A DNA stretch of 64,000 nt, from positions 235,546 to 299,545 of the forward strand of contig JACRPS010000014.1 of NCBI GenBank assembly GCA_016223085.1, written 5' to 3'. Made by a program: the position numbers and the translations under genes. The notes beneath the pieces were generated by a model that worked only from the letters and a program-made list of their open reading frames with translations, was not told where the DNA came from and searched no databases. The DNA is from Chloroflexota bacterium. GTDB lineage: Bacteria > Chloroflexota > Anaerolineae > Aggregatilineales > Phototrophicaceae. Of this stretch, positions 25,327 to 34,480 are shown piece by piece (position 1 is the stretch's first letter; every line of letters begins with the position of its first letter).

Positions 25327-25347
25327 CGTGGAGCAACGCGCTCCACG
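25327..25347 (-). terminator. Terminator-like hairpin in the pheA leader
   Basis: CGTGGAGC (25327-25334) and GCTCCACG (25340-25347) form an 8-bp perfect stem with a 5-nt loop. On the minus strand TTTTGTATT follows directly. It lies 26 nt before the preferred pheA start, the position of an attenuator. Confidence 0.6.
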
Positions 25348-25384
25348 CTTCCATTTGTCAGCCTTTTATCGTGTTATATTGCAT

Positions 25385-25414
25385 TTGACATGCCGACCCT
25401 GACAATGATAGACT
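25385..25414 (+). promoter_or_regulatory. Predicted promoter of the SufR-like gene
   Basis: TTGACA (25385-25390), an 18-nt spacer, and TAGACT (25409-25414). The -35 box is perfect and the -10 matches four of six. It would give a leader of about 125 nt. Confidence 0.5.
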
Positions 25415-25483
25415 TTTTAAGATGAGGGTAAGCAATATTGAGGGCGAAATCCAAATTTCTTCGTCCCGGACATCGCGGGTAAG

Positions 25484-25512
25484 AGTATAACCCGCCTTCA
25501 GCAGCAAATCAA
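25484..25512 (-). promoter_or_regulatory. Predicted promoter of pheA-asd
   Basis: On the minus strand TTGATT (25507-25512), a 17-nt spacer, and TATACT (25484-25489). The start of transcription would be near 25477, giving a leader of about 175 nt that contains the terminator-like hairpin. The -10 lies inside a small inverted repeat (GCGGGT 25475-25480, ACCCGC 25490-25495), a possible operator. Confidence 0.55.
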
Positions 25513-25545
25513 GCACCCACACCCAGATAGAGGATGGGTTTAATT

Positions 25546-26169
25546 ATGCAGGAAACACGACAGCACATTCTCGATATCCTGAAAGAACGCGGCGAAGCCA
25601 CCGTAGACGACATCGTTGAAGACCTGCGGAAACGCCGGGGGACGATTACCGCCGTCACCGTCCGGCACCACCTATCCCGCTTGCAGGAAGAAAACCTGAT
25701 TACCACGCCGCAGCTTCGCCACCGCAACGCGCCCGGTCGCCCACAGCATATTTATACGCTTACCGAGGAAGCGAAAGAATATTTCCCGAATAACTACAAG
25801 CCGCTGGCCTCGCACCTGATTGAACAATTGGCGCAGCAGCTTCCGGCACGGCAGGTGAACGTCATTCTGGAAGGTGTGGCGGATCAGATGGCCGCCGACG
25901 CCAACATCGGCGATCTTCCGCTGCCGGAACGGCTTGATCTGGCGGTGGAGTACCTGAACCAGCACGGTTATAAAGCCCGGTGGGAAAAACATCCTGACGG
26001 CTACCTGCTCCAGACCACCAACTGCCCGTACCATCACATTTCGGAAAACAACCCAGCGCTGTGTGATATGGACATGCGGCTGGTGTCGTCCATTCTGGGC
26101 GTGGTGCCCCGGCTGCTGTCGCGGATGTCGCGCGGCGATCATGCCTGCGCCTACATCATCCCGGCCTGA
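25546..26169 (+). CDS. SufR-like Fe-S-sensing transcriptional regulator
   Basis: 207 residues. The N-terminus is a winged helix (RQHILDILKERGEATVDDIVEDL, then VTVRHHLSRLQEENLI). The C-terminal region has three cysteines in NCPYHH...ALCDMD...HACAY, spaced C-x12-C-x27-C, like the cluster ligands of SufR, a repressor of Fe-S assembly genes. An ATG at 25534 is in frame, but AGAGG touches it; ATG 25546 gives better spacing and starts at MQETRQ. It lies directly upstream of an A-type Fe-S carrier gene, the classical kind of target. Confidence 0.8.
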   Translation: MQETRQHILDILKERGEATVDDIVEDLRKRRGTITAVTVRHHLSRLQEENLITTPQLRHRNAPGRPQHIYTLTEEAKEYFPNNYKPLASHLIEQLAQQLPARQVNVILEGVADQMAADANIGDLPLPERLDLAVEYLNQHGYKARWEKHPDGYLLQTTNCPYHHISENNPALCDMDMRLVSSILGVVPRLLSRMSRGDHACAYIIPA

Positions 26170-26200
26170 GCCGCCATTATGACGATAAGCATCTATTAAA

Positions 26201-26229
26201 TTGACGCTCATCGTCAAGCCTGTTATAAT
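26201..26229 (+). promoter_or_regulatory. Strong sigma70-type promoter with operator-like palindrome before erpA
   Basis: TTGACG (26201-26206), a 17-nt spacer and perfect TATAAT (26224-26229). The -35 box is the left arm of a perfect palindrome TTGACG-N5-CGTCAA (26201-26217). A related half-site TGACGAT (26180-26186) lies just upstream. A repressor bound here would block RNA polymerase. The neighbouring SufR-like protein is the obvious candidate. Confidence 0.8.
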
Positions 26230-26278
26230 CGTAACCAAAATAGCTAAGTAACCCCGAGGTTGAGGAGATTTTAGGCGC

Positions 26279-26704
26279 ATGGTCGCATTTGAACAGCACA
26301 ACACGCAGACGGACACCGTTGAAACTACACCCGTTCTGGCGGTGACTCCCGCCGCCGTTCAGGTCATTCGTAACCTGCTGGAGCAGCGGCAGATTCCGAA
26401 CCACGTCCTGCGGGTGTTTGTCTCCGGGGGGGGTTGCTCTGGCTTGCAGTACGGCATGGCGTTTGAAGCCGAACCGCGTGATTTTGACACAGTGGTGGCG
26501 ACGGAAGGCGTCCGCCTGGTGATTGACCCGACCAGCCTGATGTACCTGCAAGGCGCGACGATTGACTTTATTGACAGCCTGATGGGCGGTGGTTTCCGTA
26601 TTGATAATCCCAATGCCGTTTCAAGCTGCGGCTGCGGCCACTCATTTAAGACCGCTGACAGCGGCGAAGCCTCCGAGGCGGGCTGCGGCAGTTGCAGCCA
26701 CTAA
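26279..26704 (+). CDS. A-type iron-sulfur carrier (ErpA/IscA family)
   Basis: Delivers Fe-S clusters to target proteins. 141 residues with the A-type core: VTPAAVQVIRNLL, RVFVSGGGCSGLQYGMAFE, and C-terminal SSCGCGHSF. The three ligand cysteines (GGGCSG and CGC) are all present. An unusual tail adds two more cysteines (EAGCGSCSH). GAGGAGA (26261-26267) lies 11 nt before the ATG. A strong terminator follows, so the transcript is monocistronic. Confidence 0.92.
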   Translation: MVAFEQHNTQTDTVETTPVLAVTPAAVQVIRNLLEQRQIPNHVLRVFVSGGGCSGLQYGMAFEAEPRDFDTVVATEGVRLVIDPTSLMYLQGATIDFIDSLMGGGFRIDNPNAVSSCGCGHSFKTADSGEASEAGCGSCSH

Positions 26705-26721
26705 ACTTCTGATCGGAAATG

Positions 26722-26754
26722 AAAACAGCCTGCCGTACTGGCAGGCTGTTTTGT
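26722..26754. terminator. Bidirectional terminator after erpA
   Basis: AACAGCCTGCC (26724-26734) and GGCAGGCTGTT (26740-26750) form an 11-bp perfect stem with a 5-nt loop. It has AAAA on the left and TTTTG on the right, so it serves erpA (plus) and the convergent SH3b gene ending at 26758 (minus). Confidence 0.9.
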
Positions 26755-26757
26755 TGT

Positions 26758-27606
26758 CTAGCGACGGAAGGAACTGACTGCCAGCCCCAATACCCCCATC
26801 GCCCCCAGCAGCAGAATTGGCACGATCGGCGGTATGTTCGCCGGACTGGGCAGCGGCGTCAAATCAACTGCCTCCGTCGGTGTCACGACGGCAGCGACGG
26901 CTAAGGCTTCGGTCGGTGTGGCCGGAACGAAGTTGGGTGGAAAGGTGAACGTCGGTAGCAGTGTGGGGCCGACCGGCAGGGGGAACGCCTCGGCTGTGCC
27001 TTCTGGGCCGACGACCGCCGGATTGCTGCTCTCGGCCAGGCCGGGCAGCGGCGGCGCCGGGATGGAAATCACGCGGGCATTGGCGGTCGCGGTTTGCGCA
27101 CCGCCGGGAACAAGCGTGATCGCTTCGGCGGTCACCGTCTGTTCGAGCAGCGCCGGGTCGGTCGTGGGCACAGCCTCCGCGCTTAAATCGCGGATGACCG
27201 ACGCATCCCCCACGATTTCAACCAGTTCGTCAAATACCCAACCTGTGCCACTTGGCGACTGATCATACTGGAATTGCAGCCAGCGGAAATAGCGTCCGAT
27301 CACGGGGTACAGGACGCCGGCGCGAATCGTGCCCAGCCGTTCGGATTCCGGGTCGGGTTGGGCGCGGACATTGGCTTCCGTGATGGCTTGCAGCATCGCC
27401 GGACCGACCGGCGTGGGCGTGCGTGTGGCGGTCGGTGCGGTAGCAGGCCCGGCCTGTGTTACCTCGGCAAATGGGATAGGACTGGGGATGCTGATACTCA
27501 CCGGCGTCGGACTTACGGGCACCTGTCGAACTTCATCTGCCCGTGCGCCGGCAACCAGCGCGAAGGCAGCGCCGATACTCACCAATACAGTTACCGATTT
27601 TTTCAT
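26758..27606 (-). CDS. Exported SH3b protein with C-terminal membrane anchor
   Basis: 282 residues. N-terminal signal peptide (MKKSVTVLVSIGAAFALVAGARA), one SH3b module (EANVRAQPDPESERLGTIRAG through GTGWVFDELVEI), then a long Pro/Thr/Ala-rich linker. It ends in a hydrophobic segment (PPIVPILLLGAMGVLGLAVSSF) with a terminal RR, an anchor resembling an LPxTG-type tail without the sortase motif. It is probably an outside-facing wall protein. No enzymatic motif. Confidence 0.8.
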   Translation of the reverse strand: MKKSVTVLVSIGAAFALVAGARADEVRQVPVSPTPVSISIPSPIPFAEVTQAGPATAPTATRTPTPVGPAMLQAITEANVRAQPDPESERLGTIRAGVLYPVIGRYFRWLQFQYDQSPSGTGWVFDELVEIVGDASVIRDLSAEAVPTTDPALLEQTVTAEAITLVPGGAQTATANARVISIPAPPLPGLAESSNPAVVGPEGTAEAFPLPVGPTLLPTFTFPPNFVPATPTEALAVAAVVTPTEAVDLTPLPSPANIPPIVPILLLGAMGVLGLAVSSFRR

Positions 27607-27658
27607 GTCTCACGTTGCAACTTATCCAGCAAACGGGGGGTGATTATAGCAGCGATTG

Positions 27659-29218
27659 TCACCACGAAACACGGTTGTCCGGCGCGAGCCGCCCCTGTTC
27701 GGCATTGCGCCGTTCGTTGCCGTTGACCATGTACCCCTGGTATTCCTGATTGGTGTAACCGACCATCGTCCAGCCGCCCAGCACAAAGGGCGGCGTTTCC
27801 AACCCTGGCTGGCAGGCGTCACACTGGACGGGGATCCACTCGCCGTTATAACGCCGCGCGATGTGCAGATGTGTGCCGGTTGAAAACCCGCCCTCGCAGG
27901 AAGGATAACCGATCACATCCCCCGGCTGCACCGCCGTTCCCGCCGTCGCCCGCCCTTCCGAGGCAATATGCAGGTACAGCACCGTCCAGCCGGTGGCTTC
28001 GTTGCCGTCCATATCCAGATCGAGAACCACGCTGCCACCGCCGCTGCGGGCGATCACCCCCGGCGCCACCGCACTGGCGTAGTAGGCGGACACGTAACAG
28101 GCCGGGCTGCCGTCCGGGCGTTCATCCGGCGGCGCGAAGTCCACTGCCGCCCAGGCGCTCCCACTCCCCCACCCGCCGTGATGGCCGCCAGTGAAAAACC
28201 AGGTCTGTCCTTGTGGGAACGGCAGCGTCATGGGCGGCTGCTGCAAGCCTGGCGGCACCAGCGGGTCAATCCCATCGGCAAACGGGTCACCAAAGTAAGT
28301 TGCGTAGGTGCGGTAAAAACCATCTTCGCCGACCTGTTGCGCCCACGATGGATAATCCATGTTCTGGCTGAGGAAAAACTGCACGCCGACCGTGCCCGCG
28401 TTTAAACCGCTGCCATACCGCAGGCGCGTGCCATCCCGGAATTCGATGTTGGTTAAGCCGTTGTAGCGCCAGCCGTAATAACCCCGGTTTAACTGGTTGG
28501 CCGTCCACGCCAACTGGCGGTACAGCCCCTTGCGGTCAAACCCGGGCGGCGACGGCTGCCCTTCCATCGGGTAAACGACCTGCGTCTCTGCCAGATCGGT
28601 CCGGCTCAACCACCCGGCGCGGTATTCCAGCAGCGCCAGCAGCAGGCGCGGGTCCACGCTGAATTCCAGCGACACCTGTTCCACCACCTGCGCGGCGGTC
28701 AGAACCTGGTCGTCCACCGTGTCAAATGCGGTGCGAATGTAACCCGGCTGCTGGTTGACAAAGGCGGCGATGTCAAATGCGCTACTGCCAGGGCCGCGTA
28801 CCAGCCGGCTGTCGGGCAGGATTTTGAAGGCGGCGGTTTCAGCCGAGGGCGGCGCGGGCAGATTCAGTACCTGACCGACCGCCAGCACGTTCGGGTCGGC
28901 CAGCGGATTCACGGCCAGCAACGACTCCAGGCTGACGCCGTTGGCCTGCGCAATCGCAAACAGGGTGTCACCCGGCTGCACCACATATTCTTTCGCCGCC
29001 GAGCCGGCTTCCGGCGCAGGCCGCGTCGGGTCCGGCGTTGGGCTGGTCGCCGGCAGTTGGGAAGGGGGATTGATGGCGGTTTCGGCGGTCGTCGTTGGCA
29101 CCGTGCCCGCCTCTGGCGGCGCAAACGTGGCGGTAATCACAATCACTTCCGGCTGGTTGCGGGAGCAGGCTGCGAGGCCAACCAGCAGCACCAGCAGCGT
29201 CATTTGGAACAGGCGGCG
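27659..29218 (-). CDS. LysM/M23-peptidase lipoprotein
   Basis: 519 residues. Lipoprotein signal (RRLFQMTLLVLLVGLAAC; Cys is the lipidation site) and a Thr/Pro-rich linker. A LysM domain follows (EYVVQPGDTLFAIAQANGVSLESLLAVNPL), then a middle region of unknown fold. The C-terminal M23-like domain has H...D (GGHHGGWGSGSAWAAVDFAPP) and HxH (THLHIARR), the zinc ligands. This suggests a peptidoglycan endopeptidase or binding factor. The frame extends upstream to 29341; GTG 29218 is chosen because it gives a canonical lipoprotein leader just after the previous stop. ATG 29257 is an alternative. No good ribosome site is seen for either. Confidence 0.78.
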   Translation of the reverse strand, partial: RRLFQMTLLVLLVGLAACSRNQPEVIVITATFAPPEAGTVPTTTAETAINPPSQLPATSPTPDPTRPAPEAGSAAKEYVVQPGDTLFAIAQANGVSLESLLAVNPLADPNVLAVGQVLNLPAPPSAETAAFKILPDSRLVRGPGSSAFDIAAFVNQQPGYIRTAFDTVDDQVLTAAQVVEQVSLEFSVDPRLLLALLEYRAGWLSRTDLAETQVVYPMEGQPSPPGFDRKGLYRQLAWTANQLNRGYYGWRYNGLTNIEFRDGTRLRYGSGLNAGTVGVQFFLSQNMDYPSWAQQVGEDGFYRTYATYFGDPFADGIDPLVPPGLQQPPMTLPFPQGQTWFFTGGHHGGWGSGSAWAAVDFAPPDERPDGSPACYVSAYYASAVAPGVIARSGGGSVVLDLDMDGNEATGWTVLYLHIASEGRATAGTAVQPGDVIGYPSCEGGFSTGTHLHIARRYNGEWIPVQCDACQPGLETPPFVLGGWTMVGYTNQEYQGYMVNGNERRNAEQGRLAPDNRVSW

Positions 29219-29225
29219 CACGGTT

Positions 29226-30485
29226 CTACTTAAAACTCCAGATTCCGATATAACCATTTGCCAGTGAGAACGGAACGGCATTCGATTGGGTAGTATCCAG
29301 CAGGCTGATAACCGCTTCGTCGGCTGGCGTAACCTCGGCATAAATCAGATAGCGGCTGTCCGGCGACCACAACCGGTGACTCTGGGCAAACTGGTCAAAA
29401 TAAACCAGCAGGTACAGCATATCCTGGGTAGGCACAAACGCACCATAGCGCCGGGTCGCGCCGGTGTTAACATCCAGCACGGACCACGCGATGCCGGTCG
29501 GTTCCTGTACGGCAGCCGCCACCTTGCCACGTCCGTCTGCCTGAACGCTGAACGAACTGGGTGGCGTGGACAGCGTGATGTACGCGATGTGCTGGCTGTC
29601 CGGCGACCAGAAAAACGCGGCGACGCCGGTCACGGAACTGCGCACGATCAAGCGGCCGGTCAGGGCATCCAGCACCGTCAGCGGGCCATCCCGGTTGGTA
29701 TACGCCACATAGTCACCGTTTGGGGACCAGGCAAACGCGACCGGACCTTCCAGCCGGCTTGCCAGCACGCGCTGTCCCTCGCTGGTGGCAATCACCACAT
29801 CGGTCGTTACACCATCCCGGTTCAGCGCGCCGACCAGCAGACGGTCGTCCACCGGCGACCAGCCTGGTGCCTGGAACATCCCCGGTGTTACGGACAGGGT
29901 TTCAAGCAGATTATTGGTTTCCGCATCAAAAATGTCAAGGCGCTCATTGTTGCGCTGCCAGAGCATCCGTCCGCCATCAGGACTCCAGCTAAAGTAGAAT
30001 GGCCCGCCCTCCCCTGCCGTCCGGCTGGAAGCGGTTTCCAGCCCATCCCGCACCAGTTCCACAAACAGCCCACCGGCAGCCCGGCTGCTGAGGAGCACCG
30101 CTAGATCGCGGCAGCGGTCACTGGCAACGCAGTTGGCGGGTGACCAGTAAGCGTAGTTAAAAACCTCGCCCTCTCCGGCGTAAACGGCCTCGCCGGGTGT
30201 CTGACCATCCGGCGAAATACGGACTTCAGTCTCTTGAGGACTGCTCATAAAGTATGCCAGCCGACCATCATTCGACCAGGTCGGCCAGCGGTAAACGTGC
30301 GTGCGCGAGGCGTCAGCAGTTAACGCCACCTCGGTATTATCTGACAGATTTAAGGTATATACGTTCTGGTCAAGGCCGATGTAAGCAATGTACCCCGGTA
30401 GTGATGGTTGCTGGTTATCCTGGGCAGCGGCGGGAAACACAACTGCCAGTATCAGGATAACCAGCAGCCCGCATCGTTTTCTCAT
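29226..30485 (-). CDS. Exported TolB-like beta-propeller protein
   Basis: 419 residues: signal peptide (MRKRCGLLVILILAVVFPAAAQ), then WD40/TolB-like repeats marked by recurring W-S-P/N-D-G/S motifs (PTWSNDGRLAYF, SWSPDGGRMLW, PGWSPVDDRLLVG, AWSPNGDYVAYT, FWSPDSQHIAYI, RLWSPDSRYLIYA). It probably forms a protein-binding propeller outside the membrane. ATG 30485 is preferred over 30518 because GGAG lies upstream and it starts the signal peptide. It is just upstream of the M23 lipoprotein gene, so the two form an operon. Confidence 0.82.
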   Translation of the reverse strand: MRKRCGLLVILILAVVFPAAAQDNQQPSLPGYIAYIGLDQNVYTLNLSDNTEVALTADASRTHVYRWPTWSNDGRLAYFMSSPQETEVRISPDGQTPGEAVYAGEGEVFNYAYWSPANCVASDRCRDLAVLLSSRAAGGLFVELVRDGLETASSRTAGEGGPFYFSWSPDGGRMLWQRNNERLDIFDAETNNLLETLSVTPGMFQAPGWSPVDDRLLVGALNRDGVTTDVVIATSEGQRVLASRLEGPVAFAWSPNGDYVAYTNRDGPLTVLDALTGRLIVRSSVTGVAAFFWSPDSQHIAYITLSTPPSSFSVQADGRGKVAAAVQEPTGIAWSVLDVNTGATRRYGAFVPTQDMLYLLVYFDQFAQSHRLWSPDSRYLIYAEVTPADEAVISLLDTTQSNAVPFSLANGYIGIWSFK

Positions 30486-30609
30486 GCCGTTCACTCCGTT
30501 TAATGGTTGGGGCTTCATCGGATTAATTGTATACTATTCGCAGGATAGATGACATTGACTGTGTCAGCTATCGTTGTTGAATCGAGGCAAAATCAGGAGC
30601 AGAATACCA

Positions 30610-30939
30610 ATGGCAACACGCGAAGAAGTCGCGCAGATTTTTCCGGCGATGTGTCAGCGTTTTATCCCTTCCAAGGCCGAAGGTCTGAACGCGACCATTC
30701 AGTTTAACCTGAGCGGTGACAACGGCGGGCTGTACTGGCTGAAGATTGAAAATGGTTCCTGCCAGGCCGGTGAAGGCCAGGCCGAAAACCCGAAGATGAC
30801 ACTGAAGGCCGCTGCCGAGGACTGGCACGCCGTTTCCACCGGCAAGATGAACGCGATGCAGGCGTTTATGAGCGGCAAGCTGAAGATCGAAGGGGATATG
30901 GGTCTGGCGATGAAGATGCAGACAATCTTCGCGCAGTAA
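30610..30939 (+). CDS. SCP2 sterol-binding domain protein
   Basis: 109-residue stand-alone SCP2 domain. Features are LNATIQFNLSGDNGGLYWLKIENG, NPKMTLKAAAEDWHAVSTGKMNAMQAFMSGKLKIEGDMGLAMKM. Such proteins bind hydrophobic ligands such as lipids or acyl-CoA. AGGAG (30595-30599) sets the ATG at 30610. Single-gene transcript with its own terminator. Confidence 0.9.
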   Translation: MATREEVAQIFPAMCQRFIPSKAEGLNATIQFNLSGDNGGLYWLKIENGSCQAGEGQAENPKMTLKAAAEDWHAVSTGKMNAMQAFMSGKLKIEGDMGLAMKMQTIFAQ

Positions 30940-30969
30940 CACGCCGTCGGTCTGGATGAGTGATGACAC

Positions 30970-31003
30970 GGGCGCGGTGAGCACAGCCGCGCCTATGTTT
31001 TTT
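30970..31003 (+). terminator. Terminator after the SCP2 gene
   Basis: GGCGCGG (30971-30977) and CCGCGCC (30987-30993) form a stem with a 9-nt loop. The T tract TTTTTT follows from 30998, overlapping the stop of convergent livF. Confidence 0.75.
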
Positions 31004-31703
31004 ACCCCAGATACGCCGTGATGATGTTGGTATCCTGTAGCAGTTGCGCCGCCGGCCCCTCCTGGACAATGACACCTCGTTCCAACACGTAAGCATAATC
31101 CGCGATTTGCAACGCCTTGCGGGCGTTCTGTTCCACCAGCAGAATTGGAATCCCCTGCGCCTTGATGCCGCCGATCAGTTTAAACACTTCGTTCACCAGC
31201 AGCGGCGCTAACCCCATACTTGGCTCGTCCAGCATCAACAGGCGCGGGCGGGCCATCAGTGCCCGGCCAACCGCCAGCATCTGTTGTTCACCGCCGCTTA
31301 ACGACCCGGCCTTTTGGTGGCGACGTTCGTTTAAGCGCGGAAACCGCCGGAAGATGTCCTCCAGATCGGCGTCCACATTGTCACGCCGCCGGTATGCGCC
31401 CAGCAGCAGATTTTCGTACACAGTCATGGTGGCGATGATCTGGCGTCCTTCCGGTACCTGGGCTAAACCACGTGCGGTTACGCGGTCGGCGCGCCAGCCG
31501 GTGATGTTCGCGCCGTCAAAGAGAATCCGTCCGCGTGTTGGCTTCAGCAGTCCGCTGAGGACGTTCAGCGTTGTACTTTTGCCGGCGCCGTTGGCGCCGA
31601 TCAGACTGACAACCTGCCCCTGCTCAACTGAGAAAGAGATGCCACGTAAGGCTTTGATCGCGCCGTAACCGGCGTGGAGATCGTGAACTTCCAGCAGCGC
31701 CAC
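31002..31703 (-). CDS. livF: Branched-chain amino acid ABC transporter ATP-binding protein LivF
   Basis: 233 residues. Walker A GANGAGKST, signature LSGGEQQMLAVGRALM, Walker B LLMLDEPSMGLAP, H-loop LLVEQNARKALQ. Ends in the typical ITAYLG. Energises import with LivG. Four nt after livG. Last gene of livKHMGF. Confidence 0.93.
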   Translation of the reverse strand: MALLEVHDLHAGYGAIKALRGISFSVEQGQVVSLIGANGAGKSTTLNVLSGLLKPTRGRILFDGANITGWRADRVTARGLAQVPEGRQIIATMTVYENLLLGAYRRRDNVDADLEDIFRRFPRLNERRHQKAGSLSGGEQQMLAVGRALMARPRLLMLDEPSMGLAPLLVNEVFKLIGGIKAQGIPILLVEQNARKALQIADYAYVLERGVIVQEGPAAQLLQDTNIITAYLG

Positions 31704-31707
31704 GATA

Positions 31708-32475
<768 letters not shown>

Positions 32476-32489
32476 CGCGCCCCCCCTGT

Positions 32490-33413
32490 TTATCCCGTTT
32501 CCGCCCTCGGAAAACGCTGCCGCGCCCCGCCGCGCGCCTGCCGCCACACCCGCCGCCAGGCCGCCGGGTTGACCAGGCCGCCGGGTAGATAGACGATCAC
32601 CAGCAGCAGAATCGTGCCGTTCACCAGCCCCCGGTACTGTTTGAATTCACGAAGCAGTTCTGGCAGCGCGGATAGGACAAAGCCCCCGATGATCGGCCCC
32701 AGCCAGGTAGATGTGCCGCCGAGTACGGCGTAGGCCAGGATGCTGACCGCCTGGTCGAAACCATAATCACCGGGGCTGATCGTGCGTGTCAGGTGCGCTT
32801 TCAGCGCGCCCGCTGCTGCCGCCAGCACCGCGCTCAGGATAAAAACAATATTTTTGACATAAACGACATTGATGCCCATCGTCGCGGCGGCCTGCTCATC
32901 CTGGCGGATGGCTGCCATCGCCCGGCCAAAGCGCGAGCGATGCAAACGGATAATCAGATAAACCGCGATCACCAGGAACAGCACCAGATGGCCGGTTTCA
33001 ACCACCTTTGGAATCCCGGTGATACCCAGCGCGCCGCGTGTCAGCCGCACGTTCTGGCCGGTAATGGACGAGGCGATTTCGTCAAAGTTTAGAATCAGAA
33101 TGCGTACGACCTCACCAAAGCCGATGGTTGCAATGGCAAGGTAAATATCGCGCAGCCGTAACACCGGCAGCCCGATGGGAATTGCCAGCAGCCCGGCAGC
33201 CACCATGCCGCCGGTCAACCCGACTCCCAGCGGAAGATCAAAATTCTGCGTCAGAATCACGCCAACATAAGCGCCAACCGCCATGAAGCCGGCATTTGCC
33301 AGCGAAAACATGCCGGTGTACAGCGTAAGATAGATGCTTAGCCCCAGGATGGCATTCACCAACATAAACTGAATAACGATCTCGGTGATGCCGATGCTGC
33401 GCAAAAAGTCCAT
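32490..33413 (-). CDS. livM: Branched-chain amino acid ABC transporter permease LivM
   Basis: 307 residues, about eight to ten membrane segments. Family features: NAILGLSIYLTLYTGMFSLANAGFMAVGAY, RLRDIYLAIATIGFGE and the coupling-loop region SRFGRAMAAIRQDEQAAATMGI. It ends in a basic, cytosolic tail (WRRVWRQARGGARQR). 23 nt after livH. Confidence 0.93.
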   Translation of the reverse strand: MDFLRSIGITEIVIQFMLVNAILGLSIYLTLYTGMFSLANAGFMAVGAYVGVILTQNFDLPLGVGLTGGMVAAGLLAIPIGLPVLRLRDIYLAIATIGFGEVVRILILNFDEIASSITGQNVRLTRGALGITGIPKVVETGHLVLFLVIAVYLIIRLHRSRFGRAMAAIRQDEQAAATMGINVVYVKNIVFILSAVLAAAAGALKAHLTRTISPGDYGFDQAVSILAYAVLGGTSTWLGPIIGGFVLSALPELLREFKQYRGLVNGTILLLVIVYLPGGLVNPAAWRRVWRQARGGARQRFPRAETG

Positions 33414-33436
33414 GATGATCTGCTTTCAGCAGCGTC

Positions 33437-34321
33437 TCAGGCCCGCGTCTGGGAGGCCTGCCCCAGCAGACCCTGCGGGCGGAACAATAAAATAATAAAC
33501 AGCAGCGAAAACACAAATGCATCGCGGTAGTTGCTGCCCCCGGCGGCAATACTGAATACTTCCAACGCTGCAACCAGAAACCCGCCCGCCACCGCGCCCT
33601 GTATGTTACCCAGCCCACCCAGCACGATCACGGTCAGCCCTTTCAAAGCCACGGAGTCCCCCATAAACGGAGTCATCGAGTTGTAGGCCAGCCCGAACAG
33701 CACTCCCGCCGCACCGGCCAGCGCCCCCGCCAGGAAAAACGTCAGCCGGAAGATGTTGCCTACGTTCACACCCAGCAGGCTGGCGACGCGCTGGTTAAAC
33801 GCGACTGCGCGCATCGCCTGGCCAGTGCGGGTGCGGACCACCAGCATTTGCAGCAGTGCCATGAGGATGACCGAGACGAGCAGTATCACGACCTGAATCG
33901 GTGTGATGCGAAACGGCAACCCTTCCAGCGGGTTGGCCGGTATGCTGCCCAGTGGGAATCGCTGCGGCTGCGTGCCGAAGATGATCTGCGCGATATTCAC
34001 CAACAGAATGGATGCGCCGATGCTGCTGATAAGCTGGGAGATGCGCGGGGCGTTGCGGCGGCGCAGCGGCGCAAAAGCAACGGCATCCAGTACAACGCTG
34101 ATAGCGCCCGCTCCCAGCATTGCCAGCGGAATTGCCAGCCATACCGAGATGTTCAGTTGGGTCACGGCGACCAGCCCGATAAATGCGCCCCACATAAACA
34201 CGGCGCTGTGCGCCAGGTTCAGCACGCCCAATACACTGAACACAAGCGCGTAGCCCAGGGCGAACAGACTGTACACCCCACCGAGCCAGATGGCATTAAC
34301 GATCTGTTGTGTAATATTCAT
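33437..34321 (-). CDS. livH: Branched-chain amino acid ABC transporter permease LivH
   Basis: 294 residues, about eight membrane segments. Family features: GGVYSLFALGYALVFSVLGVLNLAHSAVFMWGAF and the coupling loop TRTGQAMRAVAFNQRVASLLGVNV. Separated from livK by 159 nt containing a strong hairpin, so it may be expressed at a lower level than the binding protein. Confidence 0.93.
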   Translation of the reverse strand: MNITQQIVNAIWLGGVYSLFALGYALVFSVLGVLNLAHSAVFMWGAFIGLVAVTQLNISVWLAIPLAMLGAGAISVVLDAVAFAPLRRRNAPRISQLISSIGASILLVNIAQIIFGTQPQRFPLGSIPANPLEGLPFRITPIQVVILLVSVILMALLQMLVVRTRTGQAMRAVAFNQRVASLLGVNVGNIFRLTFFLAGALAGAAGVLFGLAYNSMTPFMGDSVALKGLTVIVLGGLGNIQGAVAGGFLVAALEVFSIAAGGSNYRDAFVFSLLFIILLFRPQGLLGQASQTRA

Positions 34322-34437
34322 AAAGAGAGTTTACTGTGGCGGGGAAAAGTTGCCAAGCCATTTGACCCAGGTCAGATCATGGTGAAGCGCGTTATACAGC
34401 CGTTCGTCGGCTGTCCTTCAGCCGTTCCTCCACGAGA

Positions 34438-34462
34438 GGGCGGTCGCAACAACCGACCGCCC
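34438..34462 (-). terminator. Intercistronic hairpin between livK and livH
   Basis: GGGCGGTCG (34438-34446) and CGACCGCCC (34454-34462) make a 9-bp perfect stem with a 7-nt loop. No T tract follows on the minus strand (TCTCGTGG), so it is likely an RNA-stabilising or partially terminating hairpin rather than a full terminator. Confidence 0.6.
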
Positions 34463-34480
34463 CTGTTTAGACTCGATACC

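Noticed and set aside
25348..25477. T-box element in the pheA leader
   Set aside because: No T-box AGGGTGG-type sequence is present, so only a simple hairpin attenuator is proposed.
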